Shown here piece after piece: positions 17,101 to 26,016 of a DNA stretch of 64,000 nucleotides; position 1 is the stretch's first letter; the number at the start of each line of letters is the position of its first letter. A program made the position numbers and the translations under genes. This DNA is from Nonomuraea endophytica (GTDB lineage: Bacteria > Actinomycetota > Actinomycetes > Streptosporangiales > Streptosporangiaceae): contig NZ_JACHIN010000006.1 in NCBI RefSeq assembly GCF_014203235.1, positions 489,428-553,427 of the forward strand. The letters run 5' to 3'. The notes under the pieces are model-generated. The model made no database searches. It saw only the letters and a program-made list of their open reading frames with translations, and had not been told where the DNA came from.

Positions 17101-18078
17101 CTCCAGGAGCTGCTGTCGCTCCCGCAGGGCGTCGGCGAGCTGCGGGTATCGCAGGCAGTGACCGTAGAAGTCGGCGCGCAGCCCGAGCACGACCAGGGCA
17201 CGCCCTCCCGCGCTGCAGGCCGCGTGCAGGGCCTGGATGAAGACCCGCCGCCGCGCCTCGTCCGTGCACAGCGTGAAGGTCTCCTCGAACTGATCGACGA
17301 TCAGCACGATCCGGGTGTTCGGCCCGGCGCGGGCGTTGACAGCCGTGCGTATCTCGGCGGCCAGGTCGTCTGGCAGTTCAGTCTGGCCGGTCGCGTGCAG
17401 GGCGGCATCGAGGGCGGGCGACATGCCGGGGAACCGGTCGGCGAGTTCGGCGACCGGGTCGGCCCCGGGGACCATGAGGAGCACCGGCCAGGCCTGGAGC
17501 TGGGGTGTTTCCTCGGCCAGCGCCGTCTGGAGGCCGGCCCGCAGCAGCGATGACTTGCCCGAACCCGACGCGCCGACCAGCGCGATCATCCCGCCCGTGG
17601 TCAGTGTGCCGGCCAGCAGGTCCAGCAGGGCGCCGGTCGCCTGCCCGCGGCCGAAGAACCAGGGGGCGTCGTCCTTGCCGAACGGCGCCAGGCCCGGATA
17701 CGGGCGGATATCGGCGTCCTCAAGGGCTTCCGGCGCGGGGTCTGTGGCGAGAGCCGGGTCGGCCAGCGCGCTTTCCCACAGGGCGTGCCACGACGCCAGG
17801 TCGTACAGGTCCGCCACCACCGCGCGCGGCCGGCTGTCGCGCGCCCGGCCGATGAGCACGTCCAGGACCGCGGCCAGGACGGCGAACCGGACCGGGACCG
17901 TACGGCCCAGCCGCCAGTCACTGACCCGCTGCACCGATACACGCACCGGACGGCCACGGTCGTCGACGCGCCGCGCACGCGAGGCCGCCGCCGCGACCTG
18001 CTTCAGCGGGGGAGTTCCGGCCTCGGCGTACAGCAGCGCGAACCGCTCGGCGAACCTCGCGCGTGCTCCCGATGGCAC
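14149..18078 (-). CDS. STAND ATPase with 14 WD40 repeats (nSTAND1-type)
   Basis: A 1309-residue multidomain protein. Residues 1-80 form a helical HTH-like domain (PLKQVAAAASRA ... VSVQRVSDWRLGRTVPVRF). The STAND ATPase begins at PYPGLAPFGKDDAPWFFGR, with Walker A GASGSGKSS (169-177) and Walker B IVDQFEE (260-266). A hydrophobic helix (AVTMVAVLAILAVGAAAVAV) lies near 550-575. The C-terminal half has 14 WD40 repeats of about 46 residues (FSPDGRxLATAGxDxTxRLWD), enough for two seven-bladed propellers. I chose the GTG at 18078 because GGAGGAGG precedes it and homology starts there; a longer frame reaches 18411. STAND proteins are signal-triggered switches, and related ones act in anti-phage or developmental signalling. 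It is divergent from the RHS gene. The effector output is not obvious. Confidence 0.9.
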   Translation of the reverse strand: MPSGARARFAERFALLYAEAGTPPLKQVAAAASRARRVDDRGRPVRVSVQRVSDWRLGRTVPVRFAVLAAVLDVLIGRARDSRPRAVVADLYDLASWHALWESALADPALATDPAPEALEDADIRPYPGLAPFGKDDAPWFFGRGQATGALLDLLAGTLTTGGMIALVGASGSGKSSLLRAGLQTALAEETPQLQAWPVLLMVPGADPVAELADRFPGMSPALDAALHATGQTELPDDLAAEIRTAVNARAGPNTRIVLIVDQFEETFTLCTDEARRRVFIQALHAACSAGGRALVVLGLRADFYGHCLRYPQLADALRERQQLLEPMTADQLREAILAPARAVGLRPEPGLAEIMLRDLGERCTDGTAGLEPGALPLLSHALLATWRRRHSGKLSVAAYLATGRIHGSVATTAERAWTRLRPDEQQAAHQLLLQLVRIGEEGHDTRRRMPSSDLAARAANGAATARALEVLAQQRLITVDAAGVEIAHEALLWAWPRLRRWINDDRAGNVARQRLEEDARTWERHGRDPSLLYRGTRLDTARLLTDVTPAARQFLADALRHQRRTQWGRRGAVTMVAVLAILAVGAAAVAVHQRDEATFRQVLAEADRMRTTDPSVWAQLSLVARRMRPTDMSVSTRLISTQHAPLQTPLYGHAGAVYLTSYSPDGRLLATASYDGTARLWDLRDPARPMPLGRPLAGHRSWVTSAVFSPDGDTLATAGDDQTVRLWDLSDPARPSPLGAPLTGPRGTIYLVAFSPDGRILATANEDHTTRLWNVADPAHPAPLGHPLGGHRAAIRSLAFSPDGRLLATAGDDKTIRLWDVTDPAKAKPRAAPLTGHHALVHSIDFSPDGRLLASGGKDKTIRLWDLSDPDHARPAGPPLTGHGGPVWSVKFHPDGRTLASGSVDSTTRLWNLADPAAAVQLGEPLTAQTGIVFAVAFSPDGRTLATGHADSSVRLWSMPSGVLTGHTASVVRVAFSRDGRTLASAGDDQRIGVWTALRSGRPAVRFLTAHAGLTYWAAFSPDGHTLATTGSDKTLRLWDVTDPTAPSALGKPITTRHRYAAPVAFSPDGRTLAAAGDDMEIRLWDIRDRHHPIMYGRPLSGHAGYVNSVAFSPDGHLIVTASSDKTARLWSVTDPASPRLVAKPLGGHSGPIQQASFSPDGRILATAGDDKTVQLWDVRHPERPAPLTSPLTGHSEAVSSVAFSPDGHTLATGSYDKTVRLWNVTGPARPEPLGEALTGHTAGVRSIAFQPGADTLATASTDGTIRLWDLDVNHAVRRICATTRGVLTPRQWRRHLPQTPYLSPCDS
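14200..16140 (-). repeat. Tandem WD40-coding repeats, about 138-bp period
   Basis: Fourteen repeats of about 138 bp, each encoding one WD40 blade, occupy the 3' half of the STAND gene. The blades are similar enough (FSPDG, LATAGDD, RLWD recur almost unchanged) to suggest fairly recent amplification or concerted evolution, so copy number may vary between strains and collapse in assemblies. Repeat 7 is about eight residues shorter than the rest and marks the probable boundary between the two propellers. Confidence 0.75.
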
Positions 18079-18448
18079 CTGCCGTCCTCCTCCCCCGCGC
18101 TGCGATTCCGGTCCGGAAAATCCGCGGTCATGCCGTGACCAGGGCCTGCCGTCCGGCTGCGGCCCACCACCGTGTCGGGTTCGCCGACGGATGCGGATAA
18201 TGACGGCGAATCTCGATCTTGCCCTCTGGGACGGGCGCGCTCTGGGCCAGGAACCTGCGTGTCCGGGTCGCGGCAGGACTTCCACCAGGCGGTGGAGGTG
18301 GTGACGCGGCCAGCCTGCCAGCGGGCTCCAACCGTGTACAGCGATCAGCTGATAGATGCGGCGACCGCCCTTGTCACCAGAGGACAACCGCGCCCGCCCA
18401 GTCACCCGCACTTCCCACTGCCCGGCGCACCCTCAGGGAGAAGAACCC
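18079..18448. other. Divergent promoter region, STAND gene / RHS gene
   Basis: This 370-base gap separates the start of the STAND gene from the start of the RHS gene and must contain both promoters. A 10-bp perfect palindrome ATCAGCTGAT lies at 18344-18353. AGGGAG before 18449 serves as the RHS ribosome site, and GGAGGAGG serves the STAND GTG. Reading frames cross the gap on both strands, but none shows protein-like composition. I see no clear -35/-10 pair. Confidence 0.4.
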
Positions 18449-21400
18449 ATGTCCAGGCGATTACCCCACACGATCCCCCTCCGCCTGATGACCACGATCG
18501 CGTTACTGCTGTCAGGCCTGGCGGCGCCCGCGTGGCAGCCGGCCGCCCAGGCGAGCCCCGCCCCGCTCGATTGGCGCGCCGCTGTGCGGGAGCTCAGGGA
18601 TCCGCCGGCCTCGCCGCCACTCGTCCCGGCCCGGTCGGCGCTGGCGGTCACCAGCACTCGCGCCGCAACGCCGTCCGCGCGGCTGCTGCCCGCCCCGGCG
18701 CTCGCCGAGGTACGGATGGGCCAGCCGGGCCGTTCCCAGCGGGTGGGCGCGTTGCCCGTCGAGCTGAGCGCGGGCGGAGCCCCCGCGGCAGGCCGCACGC
18801 TGCGCGTGGAGGTGCTCGACGCGGCCATCGCGCAGCGCCTGGGCGTGGCGGGGTTCGCCATGCGCATCTCCGGGCCGGGCGGCGCGGCGCTGGGCGCCGC
18901 GCCCTTGCCGGTGACGGTATCGGTCGACTACGCGGCCTATGCCGAGCGCTGGGGCGCGGGCTACGCCGATCGGCTCCGGCTCCTCGCGCTGCCCGCGTGC
19001 GCGGCGGCCACACCGGTCCCGGACGGCTGCGCCCTCGGCGGACGCCCCCTGCCCAGCCGCAACGAGCGACACCGGACCCGCCTGGTCGCCGGCATCGACG
19101 ACCTGACCAGGGTGACGACCGGCAGCGGCGGCGATCCGGTGGTGCTGGCGGTGAGTGCCGCGCCCGACGGCGAGGAAGGATCGTTCAAGGCCACTCCGCT
19201 GGCACTGTCGGACGACTGGCAGGTCCGGACCGGCTCGGGTGACTTCTCCTACAACTACGACGTGCCGATCCCGAAGGCGCCCGCCGGGCCGACACCGACG
19301 GTGCGGCTGGGATACTCCTCCGGCGCCGTGGACGGCCTGGTGTCGGGGAAGAACACTCAAAGCGGGCCCATCGGGCTCGGCTGGGGCACGTTCGCCGACT
19401 CCTTCATCGAACGACGCTACAACTCCTGCCGCAGCGACGGGCAGGGCACCGATGACCTGTGCTGGAAGTCCGACAACGCGACCATCTCCCTCAACGGCAG
19501 GGCGGGAGAACTGGTGCCCATGCCCGGAACCAGCCCCAGACAGTGGCGGCTCAAAGACGATCCACGCTGGCGTATCGAGCAACTGACCGGCGTGGCCGAG
19601 AACGGCGACAACGACGGCGAACACTGGCGGGTCACCACCCCGGACGGCGTGCAGCACTACTTCGGCCGGGGCGTCAACCCCGACGTCGGGTCACACACCA
19701 ACTCCGTGTTCACCGTCCCGGTGTTCGGCGACGACCCCGGCGAGCCCTGCAACACCGTGACACCGGTGAACTGGTGCCGGCAGGCCTGGCGGTGGAACCT
19801 CGACCTGGTGATCGACCCACACGACAACGTGCAGCAGTACGAATACGTGCGTGAGGTCAACCACTACGCGGCGCTCAACGGCTGGCCCGGCTTCGAGCAC
19901 ACCGAATACGTGCGCGGCGGCCTCCTCAAGATGATCAAGTACGGCAAGCGCCGCGCCCCCGGGGAGACCGAGCCCTCGGCCAGGGTGGACTTCGAAGTCG
20001 ACTACCGCTGCGTGAATCTGGCGGCCGGCTGTCAGGAGCCCACTCCGGCCACCGCGGCCGAATATCCCGACACGCCGGTGGACCTGATGTGTTTCACCGC
20101 GGTATGCGCCCCGCACGCGCCCACGTTCTTCACCGCCCTGCGCTACGTGTCACTGACCACCCAGGTGGAGGTCGGCAACGGCGACTTCGCGGACGTCGAC
20201 ACCATCTCCCTGGCCCAGGGATTCCTCGATCCCGACGCCAACCGGCCCGGAGACCAGAAGCTGTACCTGACGGCGATCCAGCGTAAGGGCAGGACGAGCA
20301 GCCCGCCGATCACCCTGCCGGCGGTCACGTTCTGGCCCGTGCTGCTGAACAACCGGGTCGACGTCGGCGGCGGATTGTCGGCCATGCCGCACTACCGGGT
20401 CGGGGTGGTGACCAACGAGTACGGCGGCCAGACGATCGTCACCTACGGGCAACCGCACCCGTGCGCCGGCCCATTGCCCAACCCCCCGAACTGGCACCTG
20501 AACACGCGAAACTGCTACCCGCACTGGTATGCCCCCGAGGGGAGCGCCGGCGGCTTCGCCGTGTTCCACAAGTACGTGGTCACACAGGTCGAGCAACGCG
20601 ATCCGGTGGCGGGCAGCCCGCCCATGATCACCACCTACAAGTACGGCGACGCGGTGGCCGCCGGGCTGCCCAACGGCGCCTGGCATCACGATCGGGACGA
20701 ATTCATCACCAACAGCGTGCAAACGTGGTCGGAGTGGCGTGGCTACGCCGACGTGCTGGTCAGCCAGGGCGCCAGCCGTACCCAATACAGGGTCTTCCGC
20801 GGCATGAACGCCGACCGGCTGGCCGGCGACCCCTTCCCCGGCCCGGGTTCGAGGGTGGCCAGGACGTCCAGCCTCGACGGCACCGTGGTGAACGTCAGCG
20901 ATGACAACTGGCTCGCCGGGGCGATCCTGGATCAGCAGTCCCTGCGCGCCGACGGCACGGTGCTGACCGGCCGGGTCAACGGCTACCACGCGCAGCGGAC
21001 CCTGGACGCGCCCGGACCCGACCCGCTGGACGACGTGTGGTTCGTGGCGGCCAACGACGTGGTGGACCGGCGCCGTGATCCCGCCGACGGCACCTTCGCC
21101 CGGCGCCGGACCCAGACCGTCTACAACGGCCTGCTCGGCACCGTGGACAAGGTGGTCGAACACGGGTGGCTGGCATCCACCGGCGACGAGCGGTGCACTC
21201 TCACCGTCCCCACCGCCAACGCCTCCGCGTGGCTGCTGGACCTGCCCGCCTCCGTCACCCGATACGCGAACGCCAGCTGCGACGGAGCCGAGGCCACCCG
21301 CGAGGAGTACGCCTACGACGGCGCCGCGTTCGGAGCCGCCCCGGTCAAGGGCGACCGCACCGGCACCCGGGTGAAGATCACCGCCGCACCCACCTGGGCG

Positions 21401-24400
21401 ACCACCACCACGACCTATGACAAGCTCGGCCGGCCCACCACGGTGACCGACCCCAACGGCCACGCCGCGACGACCGCCTACACGCCGGCCATCCGTTATC
21501 CGGCCACCACCACCATCACCAACGCCCTGGGACATGTGACCAGCACCGCCTGGTTCCGGCTCCGCCAGGCGCCGGAACGTGTCACCGACGCGCGCGGCAA
21601 ACGCACCGGTTTCACCTATGACGCCCTGGGACGTACCGCCACCGTGCACCGCCCCACCGAACAGAGCACCGGCGCCCCGCCCTCCTACCAGTTCCTCTAT
21701 GACATCGATCCCGCCAAGGCAAAGCCGGGGGTGGTGCGCACGCGTACCCTGCAAGACGGCAACCGCTACCTGGACTCCTGGATGATCACCGATGCGTGGT
21801 TACGGCCCCGCCAGGTCCATGTCCCCTCCCCCACCCAGGGCAAGGTGATCGTCACCGATACCCGCTACGACGAGCGGGGCCTGGTGGCCGCCACCACATT
21901 GCCCCAGGCCCTCGACGGTGCCGCGGGCCAGGCTCTGGTGGCCAAGCCCGGCTCCGGGTGGGCCAATGAGATCACCACCGCCTTCGACGAACTGCAGCGC
22001 CCCTTCTGGGAGATCACCTGGAGCGCGGGCGTCTACCGTCGCTCGTTCGGCACCGAGTACAGCCATGACGCGGCGACGCGCACCCCTCATCCGCCCTCCG
22101 GCGGCATCACCCGCAGCGTCAACGACGCGTACGACCGCGTCATCCGGGTCGAGGAACGCGAGGGGAACACCTGGCGGGCCACCCGCTACGGCTATGACAG
22201 CGCCGACCGGCTGGTCTCCGTCACCGATCCGGCAGGCAACATCATCACCAACACCTTCGACCTGGCCGGTCGGCGTACCCGCATGGCCGATCCGGACATG
22301 GGCACCTGGACCTACGGCTACGACGTCGCCGGAAACCCCACCCGCGTGACCTCCGCCACCGGCCAGCAGGTGCACACCAGTTACGACCCGCTCAACCGGC
22401 AGCTCCAACGCCGCAAAGACTCCGCCACCGGGCCGCTGCTGGCCAGCTGGGAGTATGACGCACCCGGTGAACGCGGCCTGCCCAACAGATCCACCCGCTT
22501 CGACGGCACCGGCACCTACGTGGTCGACGTCACCGGCTACGACGACCGGGCCCGGCCCACCGGCCGAGCCTGGAGTTTCCCCGGCGCCACCTACAGCGTC
22601 GGCTACGGCTACGACGCCGCCGACCACCCCACCAAGATCACTTACCCGGCGGTCGGCGGGCTGCCCGCCGAAACCGTGACCACCGGCTACACCGCACTCG
22701 GCCGGCCGGAGACGATGACCGGCGCCGCCGAATACGTCTGGGCGACCGTTTACGACGATCGGGCCCGGCCCACCTGGACCCTGTCCGGATCACGGACGGT
22801 GCCGTTCGGGCAGGTGCGCGAATACGACACCGACCAGCGCGTCAAGGCCATCAAGGCCGGTGGTGGCAGCACCGTCCTGCAAGATCTGCAGTTCACCTAC
22901 GACCCCACCTTCGGCGCCATCCGCGAACGCCTCAGCACGCTGGGCGGCCAGACCGCGCGCGAATGCTTCGGCTACGACGAACGGCAGCGCCTGACCCGGG
23001 CCTTCACCACCAACGGCACGTGCGCCACGGGCACACCCGACACCGGCGCCAACCCCTACAACCAGACCTACCAGCACAGCCCCGACGGCAACCTGACACA
23101 GCGCACCGACGGCACCGCCACGACCACCTACACCTACCCGCCACCGGGCAGCCCCCGGCCGCACGCCCCCACCGCCGTCGGCGGCAACACCTACACGTGG
23201 AACGCCAACGGCGACCTGGCCGGCCGTACCATGTCGGGCACGGCCGAGAACCTCACCTGGAGCCCCGAACGCCTGCTCAGCTCGACCGGGAACTCCAGTT
23301 TCGTCTACGACGCCGACGGCAACCGGCTCCAGCGCACCACCCCGGCCGGCACCACCAGGTACATCGACGGGCACGAGATCACCGGCACCGCCGCCGTCCG
23401 CACCTATTCCTTCGCCGGCGCGATCCTGGCCACCCGCAGCAGCGGAGGCGTGGAATATCTGGCCACCGACAACCAAGGCTCGGTCCAGCTGAGCGTCCCC
23501 ACCGCCGGGACCGCGCCCAGCAAGATCCGCGCCTACCAGCCCTACGGCAAGCCCCGCACCACCGACACCACCACCACCGACCGAGGGTGGATCGGCCAGA
23601 TCGAGGACACCGCCACCGGGCTCAACTACCTCAACGCCCGCTACTACGACGCCGGCATCGGCCGCTTCATCTCCCCCGATCCCCTCTTCGACTACACCCG
23701 CCCGCAAACCATCAACCCCTACACCTACGGCCTGAGCAACCCCGTCGCCTACGCCGACCCCAGCGGCCTGATTCCCGACGCCTGCCGCAACGGGGAGATG
23801 CAATGCGAGCACAACGGCACCGGCTGGACCAATCCGGCCACACCCACTCCGCCCCCCTCCGACATCTGCACCCCCGGCTCCTCCGGGAGCAACCACCCCA
23901 CGTGCGGGCCGGACAAGCTGGAACTGCAGACCGAATCCGACCTGCCCGAGGCCGTCCAGGACGTCCACGACGCCCTCGGGACAACCGACACCGCCCTCGA
24001 CGTCAGCGACGTAGGACTCCAGATCTGCCGCCGCGACATCTGCGCCAAGGTCACCTCCCTCGCCGACAAACTGCCCGCAGTCGCCGGTTTCACCCCGCTC
24101 GACATCCCCGGCGCGATCGCCGTGGGAATCGAGTGCTACGACACCGGCCTGACCAGCGACCAATGCATGCGCGCGATCTTCGGCGAAGTGTTCGAAAAGA
24201 TCCCCATCGCCGGGCAGATCTACGTGGTCGTCGATGCGCTCGACATCGACCTCAGCAAACTGCCGGGGCAGGCCAAGCGGCTCGTCCTGAGAATCTGGGA
24301 CGAGTTCTTCAAGTCCGAGGGCAACGACCCGGGGCTGACGCATGACCCCGAAGTCGTCGAAGAGTACAACCAGCCGGTACGCCCCACCGGAAGCGCCAGC

Positions 24401-24475
24401 CCGTACCAGACCTGCGGCGTCACCAACCCACCCCCCGGCAGCCCGCCCATCTACTGCGAGCCGCCGGACGACTGA
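18449..24475 (+). CDS. Secreted RHS/YD-repeat protein with variable C-terminal domain
   Basis: A 2008-residue protein. The N terminus has a signal peptide (basic start, TTIALLLSGLAAPAW core, AQA cleavage). An SpvB/RHS-type N-terminal region follows (FSYNYDVPIPKAPAGPTPTVRLGYSS, then GLGW and HYFGRGV motifs), then many YD repeats (YDALGR, YDSADRL, FDLAGRR, YDVAGN, YDPLNR). The conserved RHS core ends at YLNARYYDAGIGRFISPDP and NPVAYADPSGL. About 235 residues remain after DPSGL, with nine cysteines and no toxin motif I recognise. RHS shells encapsulate a C-terminal effector (family knowledge). No same-strand immunity gene follows. The ATG at 18449 has an AGGGAG ribosome site. Confidence 0.92.
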   Translation: MSRRLPHTIPLRLMTTIALLLSGLAAPAWQPAAQASPAPLDWRAAVRELRDPPASPPLVPARSALAVTSTRAATPSARLLPAPALAEVRMGQPGRSQRVGALPVELSAGGAPAAGRTLRVEVLDAAIAQRLGVAGFAMRISGPGGAALGAAPLPVTVSVDYAAYAERWGAGYADRLRLLALPACAAATPVPDGCALGGRPLPSRNERHRTRLVAGIDDLTRVTTGSGGDPVVLAVSAAPDGEEGSFKATPLALSDDWQVRTGSGDFSYNYDVPIPKAPAGPTPTVRLGYSSGAVDGLVSGKNTQSGPIGLGWGTFADSFIERRYNSCRSDGQGTDDLCWKSDNATISLNGRAGELVPMPGTSPRQWRLKDDPRWRIEQLTGVAENGDNDGEHWRVTTPDGVQHYFGRGVNPDVGSHTNSVFTVPVFGDDPGEPCNTVTPVNWCRQAWRWNLDLVIDPHDNVQQYEYVREVNHYAALNGWPGFEHTEYVRGGLLKMIKYGKRRAPGETEPSARVDFEVDYRCVNLAAGCQEPTPATAAEYPDTPVDLMCFTAVCAPHAPTFFTALRYVSLTTQVEVGNGDFADVDTISLAQGFLDPDANRPGDQKLYLTAIQRKGRTSSPPITLPAVTFWPVLLNNRVDVGGGLSAMPHYRVGVVTNEYGGQTIVTYGQPHPCAGPLPNPPNWHLNTRNCYPHWYAPEGSAGGFAVFHKYVVTQVEQRDPVAGSPPMITTYKYGDAVAAGLPNGAWHHDRDEFITNSVQTWSEWRGYADVLVSQGASRTQYRVFRGMNADRLAGDPFPGPGSRVARTSSLDGTVVNVSDDNWLAGAILDQQSLRADGTVLTGRVNGYHAQRTLDAPGPDPLDDVWFVAANDVVDRRRDPADGTFARRRTQTVYNGLLGTVDKVVEHGWLASTGDERCTLTVPTANASAWLLDLPASVTRYANASCDGAEATREEYAYDGAAFGAAPVKGDRTGTRVKITAAPTWATTTTTYDKLGRPTTVTDPNGHAATTAYTPAIRYPATTTITNALGHVTSTAWFRLRQAPERVTDARGKRTGFTYDALGRTATVHRPTEQSTGAPPSYQFLYDIDPAKAKPGVVRTRTLQDGNRYLDSWMITDAWLRPRQVHVPSPTQGKVIVTDTRYDERGLVAATTLPQALDGAAGQALVAKPGSGWANEITTAFDELQRPFWEITWSAGVYRRSFGTEYSHDAATRTPHPPSGGITRSVNDAYDRVIRVEEREGNTWRATRYGYDSADRLVSVTDPAGNIITNTFDLAGRRTRMADPDMGTWTYGYDVAGNPTRVTSATGQQVHTSYDPLNRQLQRRKDSATGPLLASWEYDAPGERGLPNRSTRFDGTGTYVVDVTGYDDRARPTGRAWSFPGATYSVGYGYDAADHPTKITYPAVGGLPAETVTTGYTALGRPETMTGAAEYVWATVYDDRARPTWTLSGSRTVPFGQVREYDTDQRVKAIKAGGGSTVLQDLQFTYDPTFGAIRERLSTLGGQTARECFGYDERQRLTRAFTTNGTCATGTPDTGANPYNQTYQHSPDGNLTQRTDGTATTTYTYPPPGSPRPHAPTAVGGNTYTWNANGDLAGRTMSGTAENLTWSPERLLSSTGNSSFVYDADGNRLQRTTPAGTTRYIDGHEITGTAAVRTYSFAGAILATRSSGGVEYLATDNQGSVQLSVPTAGTAPSKIRAYQPYGKPRTTDTTTTDRGWIGQIEDTATGLNYLNARYYDAGIGRFISPDPLFDYTRPQTINPYTYGLSNPVAYADPSGLIPDACRNGEMQCEHNGTGWTNPATPTPPPSDICTPGSSGSNHPTCGPDKLELQTESDLPEAVQDVHDALGTTDTALDVSDVGLQICRRDICAKVTSLADKLPAVAGFTPLDIPGAIAVGIECYDTGLTSDQCMRAIFGEVFEKIPIAGQIYVVVDALDIDLSKLPGQAKRLVLRIWDEFFKSEGNDPGLTHDPEVVEEYNQPVRPTGSASPYQTCGVTNPPPGSPPIYCEPPDD

Positions 24476-24483
24476 GCAACGCG

Positions 24484-24520
24484 GCCTGGTGGGACGGCTT
24501 CGTCAGCCGCCCCACCAGCC
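24484..24520. terminator. Hairpin terminator between convergent genes
   Basis: Just after the RHS stop, arms CTGGTGGGACGGCT (24486-24499) and AGCCGCCCCACCAG (24505-24518) form a 14-bp stem with one mismatch and a 5-nt loop. It lies between the RHS gene and the convergent SGNH hydrolase gene and probably serves the RHS transcript, perhaps both. Confidence 0.6.
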
Positions 24521-24622
24521 CGACCGGTACTCGACCTCCGGCGCTCAGCCGTACCCTCGACATGGTCTGCGGCGCGGATTCCTGTCAGAGCCCTTTGCGA
24601 GAAGCCCCCCGGGGTCGGTTGC

Positions 24623-25396
24623 TCAGCTGAGTGTCACCGGGCCCAGCTCGGGCCGCTTGGCCGTACGGCCGTCGCCCGAGGAGCGGCCACGTAGCCGGCG
24701 GCCGATCCACGGCCCGGCGAAGCCCGCCACCCAGCGCAGCTCGGTCGCCGCCACCCGCCAGACCGGCGGCCGGGGCAACGCGGGCAGCGGCGCCATCCAG
24801 GCGTCGTCGCTGCGCGGCAACCGCAGGCCGTACGCCAGGGCGGCGGCGATGCGGGCGTGCCCCTCGGGGCTGGCGTGGATCCGGTCGGCGCTCCACATGC
24901 GCGCGTCGGTGGCGAACTCCAGGCCGAAGGTGTCGACCAGGATGACGTCGTGGCGGGCGCAGGCGGCGCGGATGCGTTCGTTGAAGTCGATCACCAGGGG
25001 CACCAGCCGGCGGGCCATGGGCGCGATCTTGCCGATGTCGGGGTAGGTGACGGTGACCACCCGCGCCCCGGTGGCGGTCAGCGCCGCGAACATCTCCTCC
25101 AGTACGCCCGCCACCACCGCCGCGTCGAAACCCGGCCGGATGAGGTCGTTCACGCCCGCCATGACGGTGGCCACGTCGGGCCGGAGCGCCAGAGCCGCCT
25201 CCAGTTGCTCGTCGCGGACCTGGGCGGCCAGACGGCCGCGCACGCCCAGGTTGGCGTAGAGCAGGTCGGGGTTGGCGGCGGCCAGCATCTCGGCTAACCG
25301 GTCGGCGAAGCCGCGCAGGCCGCGCACGTCGTCGCCGTCGCCCAGGCCCTCGGTCTGGCTGTCGCCGAGGGCGACGTAGCGGTGATAGGTGGTCAT
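24623..25396 (-). CDS. SGNH/GDSL-family hydrolase
   Basis: A 257-residue esterase/lipase-like enzyme with all four SGNH blocks: Ser in YVALGDSQTEG, Gly in ANLGVRG, Asn in MAGVNDLIRP, and the Asp/His pair in ADRIHASPEGH. No signal peptide is evident, so it is likely cytosolic. The start is the ATG at 25396, overlapped by the stop of the upstream PadR gene (ATGA), with GGA six bases upstream. The last 50 residues are basic, rich in Trp/Arg, and extend beyond the core fold. Coupling to a PadR regulator suggests response to a small lipophilic compound. Confidence 0.86.
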   Translation of the reverse strand: MTTYHRYVALGDSQTEGLGDGDDVRGLRGFADRLAEMLAAANPDLLYANLGVRGRLAAQVRDEQLEAALALRPDVATVMAGVNDLIRPGFDAAVVAGVLEEMFAALTATGARVVTVTYPDIGKIAPMARRLVPLVIDFNERIRAACARHDVILVDTFGLEFATDARMWSADRIHASPEGHARIAAALAYGLRLPRSDDAWMAPLPALPRPPVWRVAATELRWVAGFAGPWIGRRLRGRSSGDGRTAKRPELGPVTLS

Positions 25397-25968
25397 GGCC
25401 GGGTCCTTCCGTCGTGCGCGGCACGTTCGCTCAGCGTGTGCGCGGTCCGCAGGCACCACTCGCGCATCTGGCGCTCCAGGCGGCAGCCGCCCAGACAGGT
25501 CAGGTAGGGGCCGATGCGTTCTCCCCTGGCCAGGAAGGTCTCCTCATCCAGACCGCCGCGCAGGTTGACCAGCATCTTGTCGAAGAGGGCGAGCTTGACC
25601 GCGGCCTCCTCGGCCCGCTGGTGCAACTGGTCGATCAGCGGCCCGGGGTCGGCCACGTCGGCCGCGTGCACCTTCACCACCAGGTCGTCGCGAATGAGCA
25701 GGGGCCTGCCCGGCGCCGCGGCGAAGGCGACCAGCTCGGCCCTCCCGGCCTCGGTCACGGTGAACACCCGCTTGTTGGGCCGGCCCTGCTGAACCACCTC
25801 GCGCCCGGCCACCAGGCCGTCGGCCTCGAGTTTGGTGAGCTCGGCGTAGAGCTGCTGGGGGGCGGCGTACCAGAAGTTGGCCACGCCGACGTCGAAGATC
25901 TTGGTCAGCTGATAGCCGCTGTGCTCGCCGTCCAGCAGTGCCGCCAGCACCGCGTGCCGGAGAGCCAT
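25393..25968 (-). CDS. PadR-family transcriptional regulator
   Basis: A 191-residue regulator. The N-terminal winged helix matches PadR: ALRHAVLAALLDGEHSGYQLTKIF, then NFWYAAPQQLYAELTKLEADGLV and the wing GRPNKRVFTVTEAGRAEL. The C-terminal dimerisation domain is of the PadR-C2 type. It is co-transcribed and translationally coupled with the SGNH hydrolase downstream. A perfect inverted repeat lies three bases upstream of its start, so autorepression that also controls the hydrolase is the likely arrangement. Confidence 0.88.
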   Translation of the reverse strand: MALRHAVLAALLDGEHSGYQLTKIFDVGVANFWYAAPQQLYAELTKLEADGLVAGREVVQQGRPNKRVFTVTEAGRAELVAFAAAPGRPLLIRDDLVVKVHAADVADPGPLIDQLHQRAEEAAVKLALFDKMLVNLRGGLDEETFLARGERIGPYLTCLGGCRLERQMREWCLRTAHTLSERAAHDGRTRP

Positions 25969-25970
25969 CT

Positions 25971-26003
25971 AGTCATGTCCATGACTACTCATGAATATGA
26001 CTA
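25971..26003. promoter_or_regulatory. Candidate PadR operator
   Basis: Perfect arms AGTCATG (25971-25977) and CATGACT (25980-25986) with a 2-nt spacer lie directly upstream of the PadR start. Related half-sites follow (CTCATGAATATGAC, then TATAG), which also form an AT-rich -10-like patch for leftward transcription. PadR proteins bind dyads with ATG/CAT-type arms, so autoregulation is likely. Confidence 0.5.
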
Positions 26004-26016
26004 TAGATGCTTTCTC

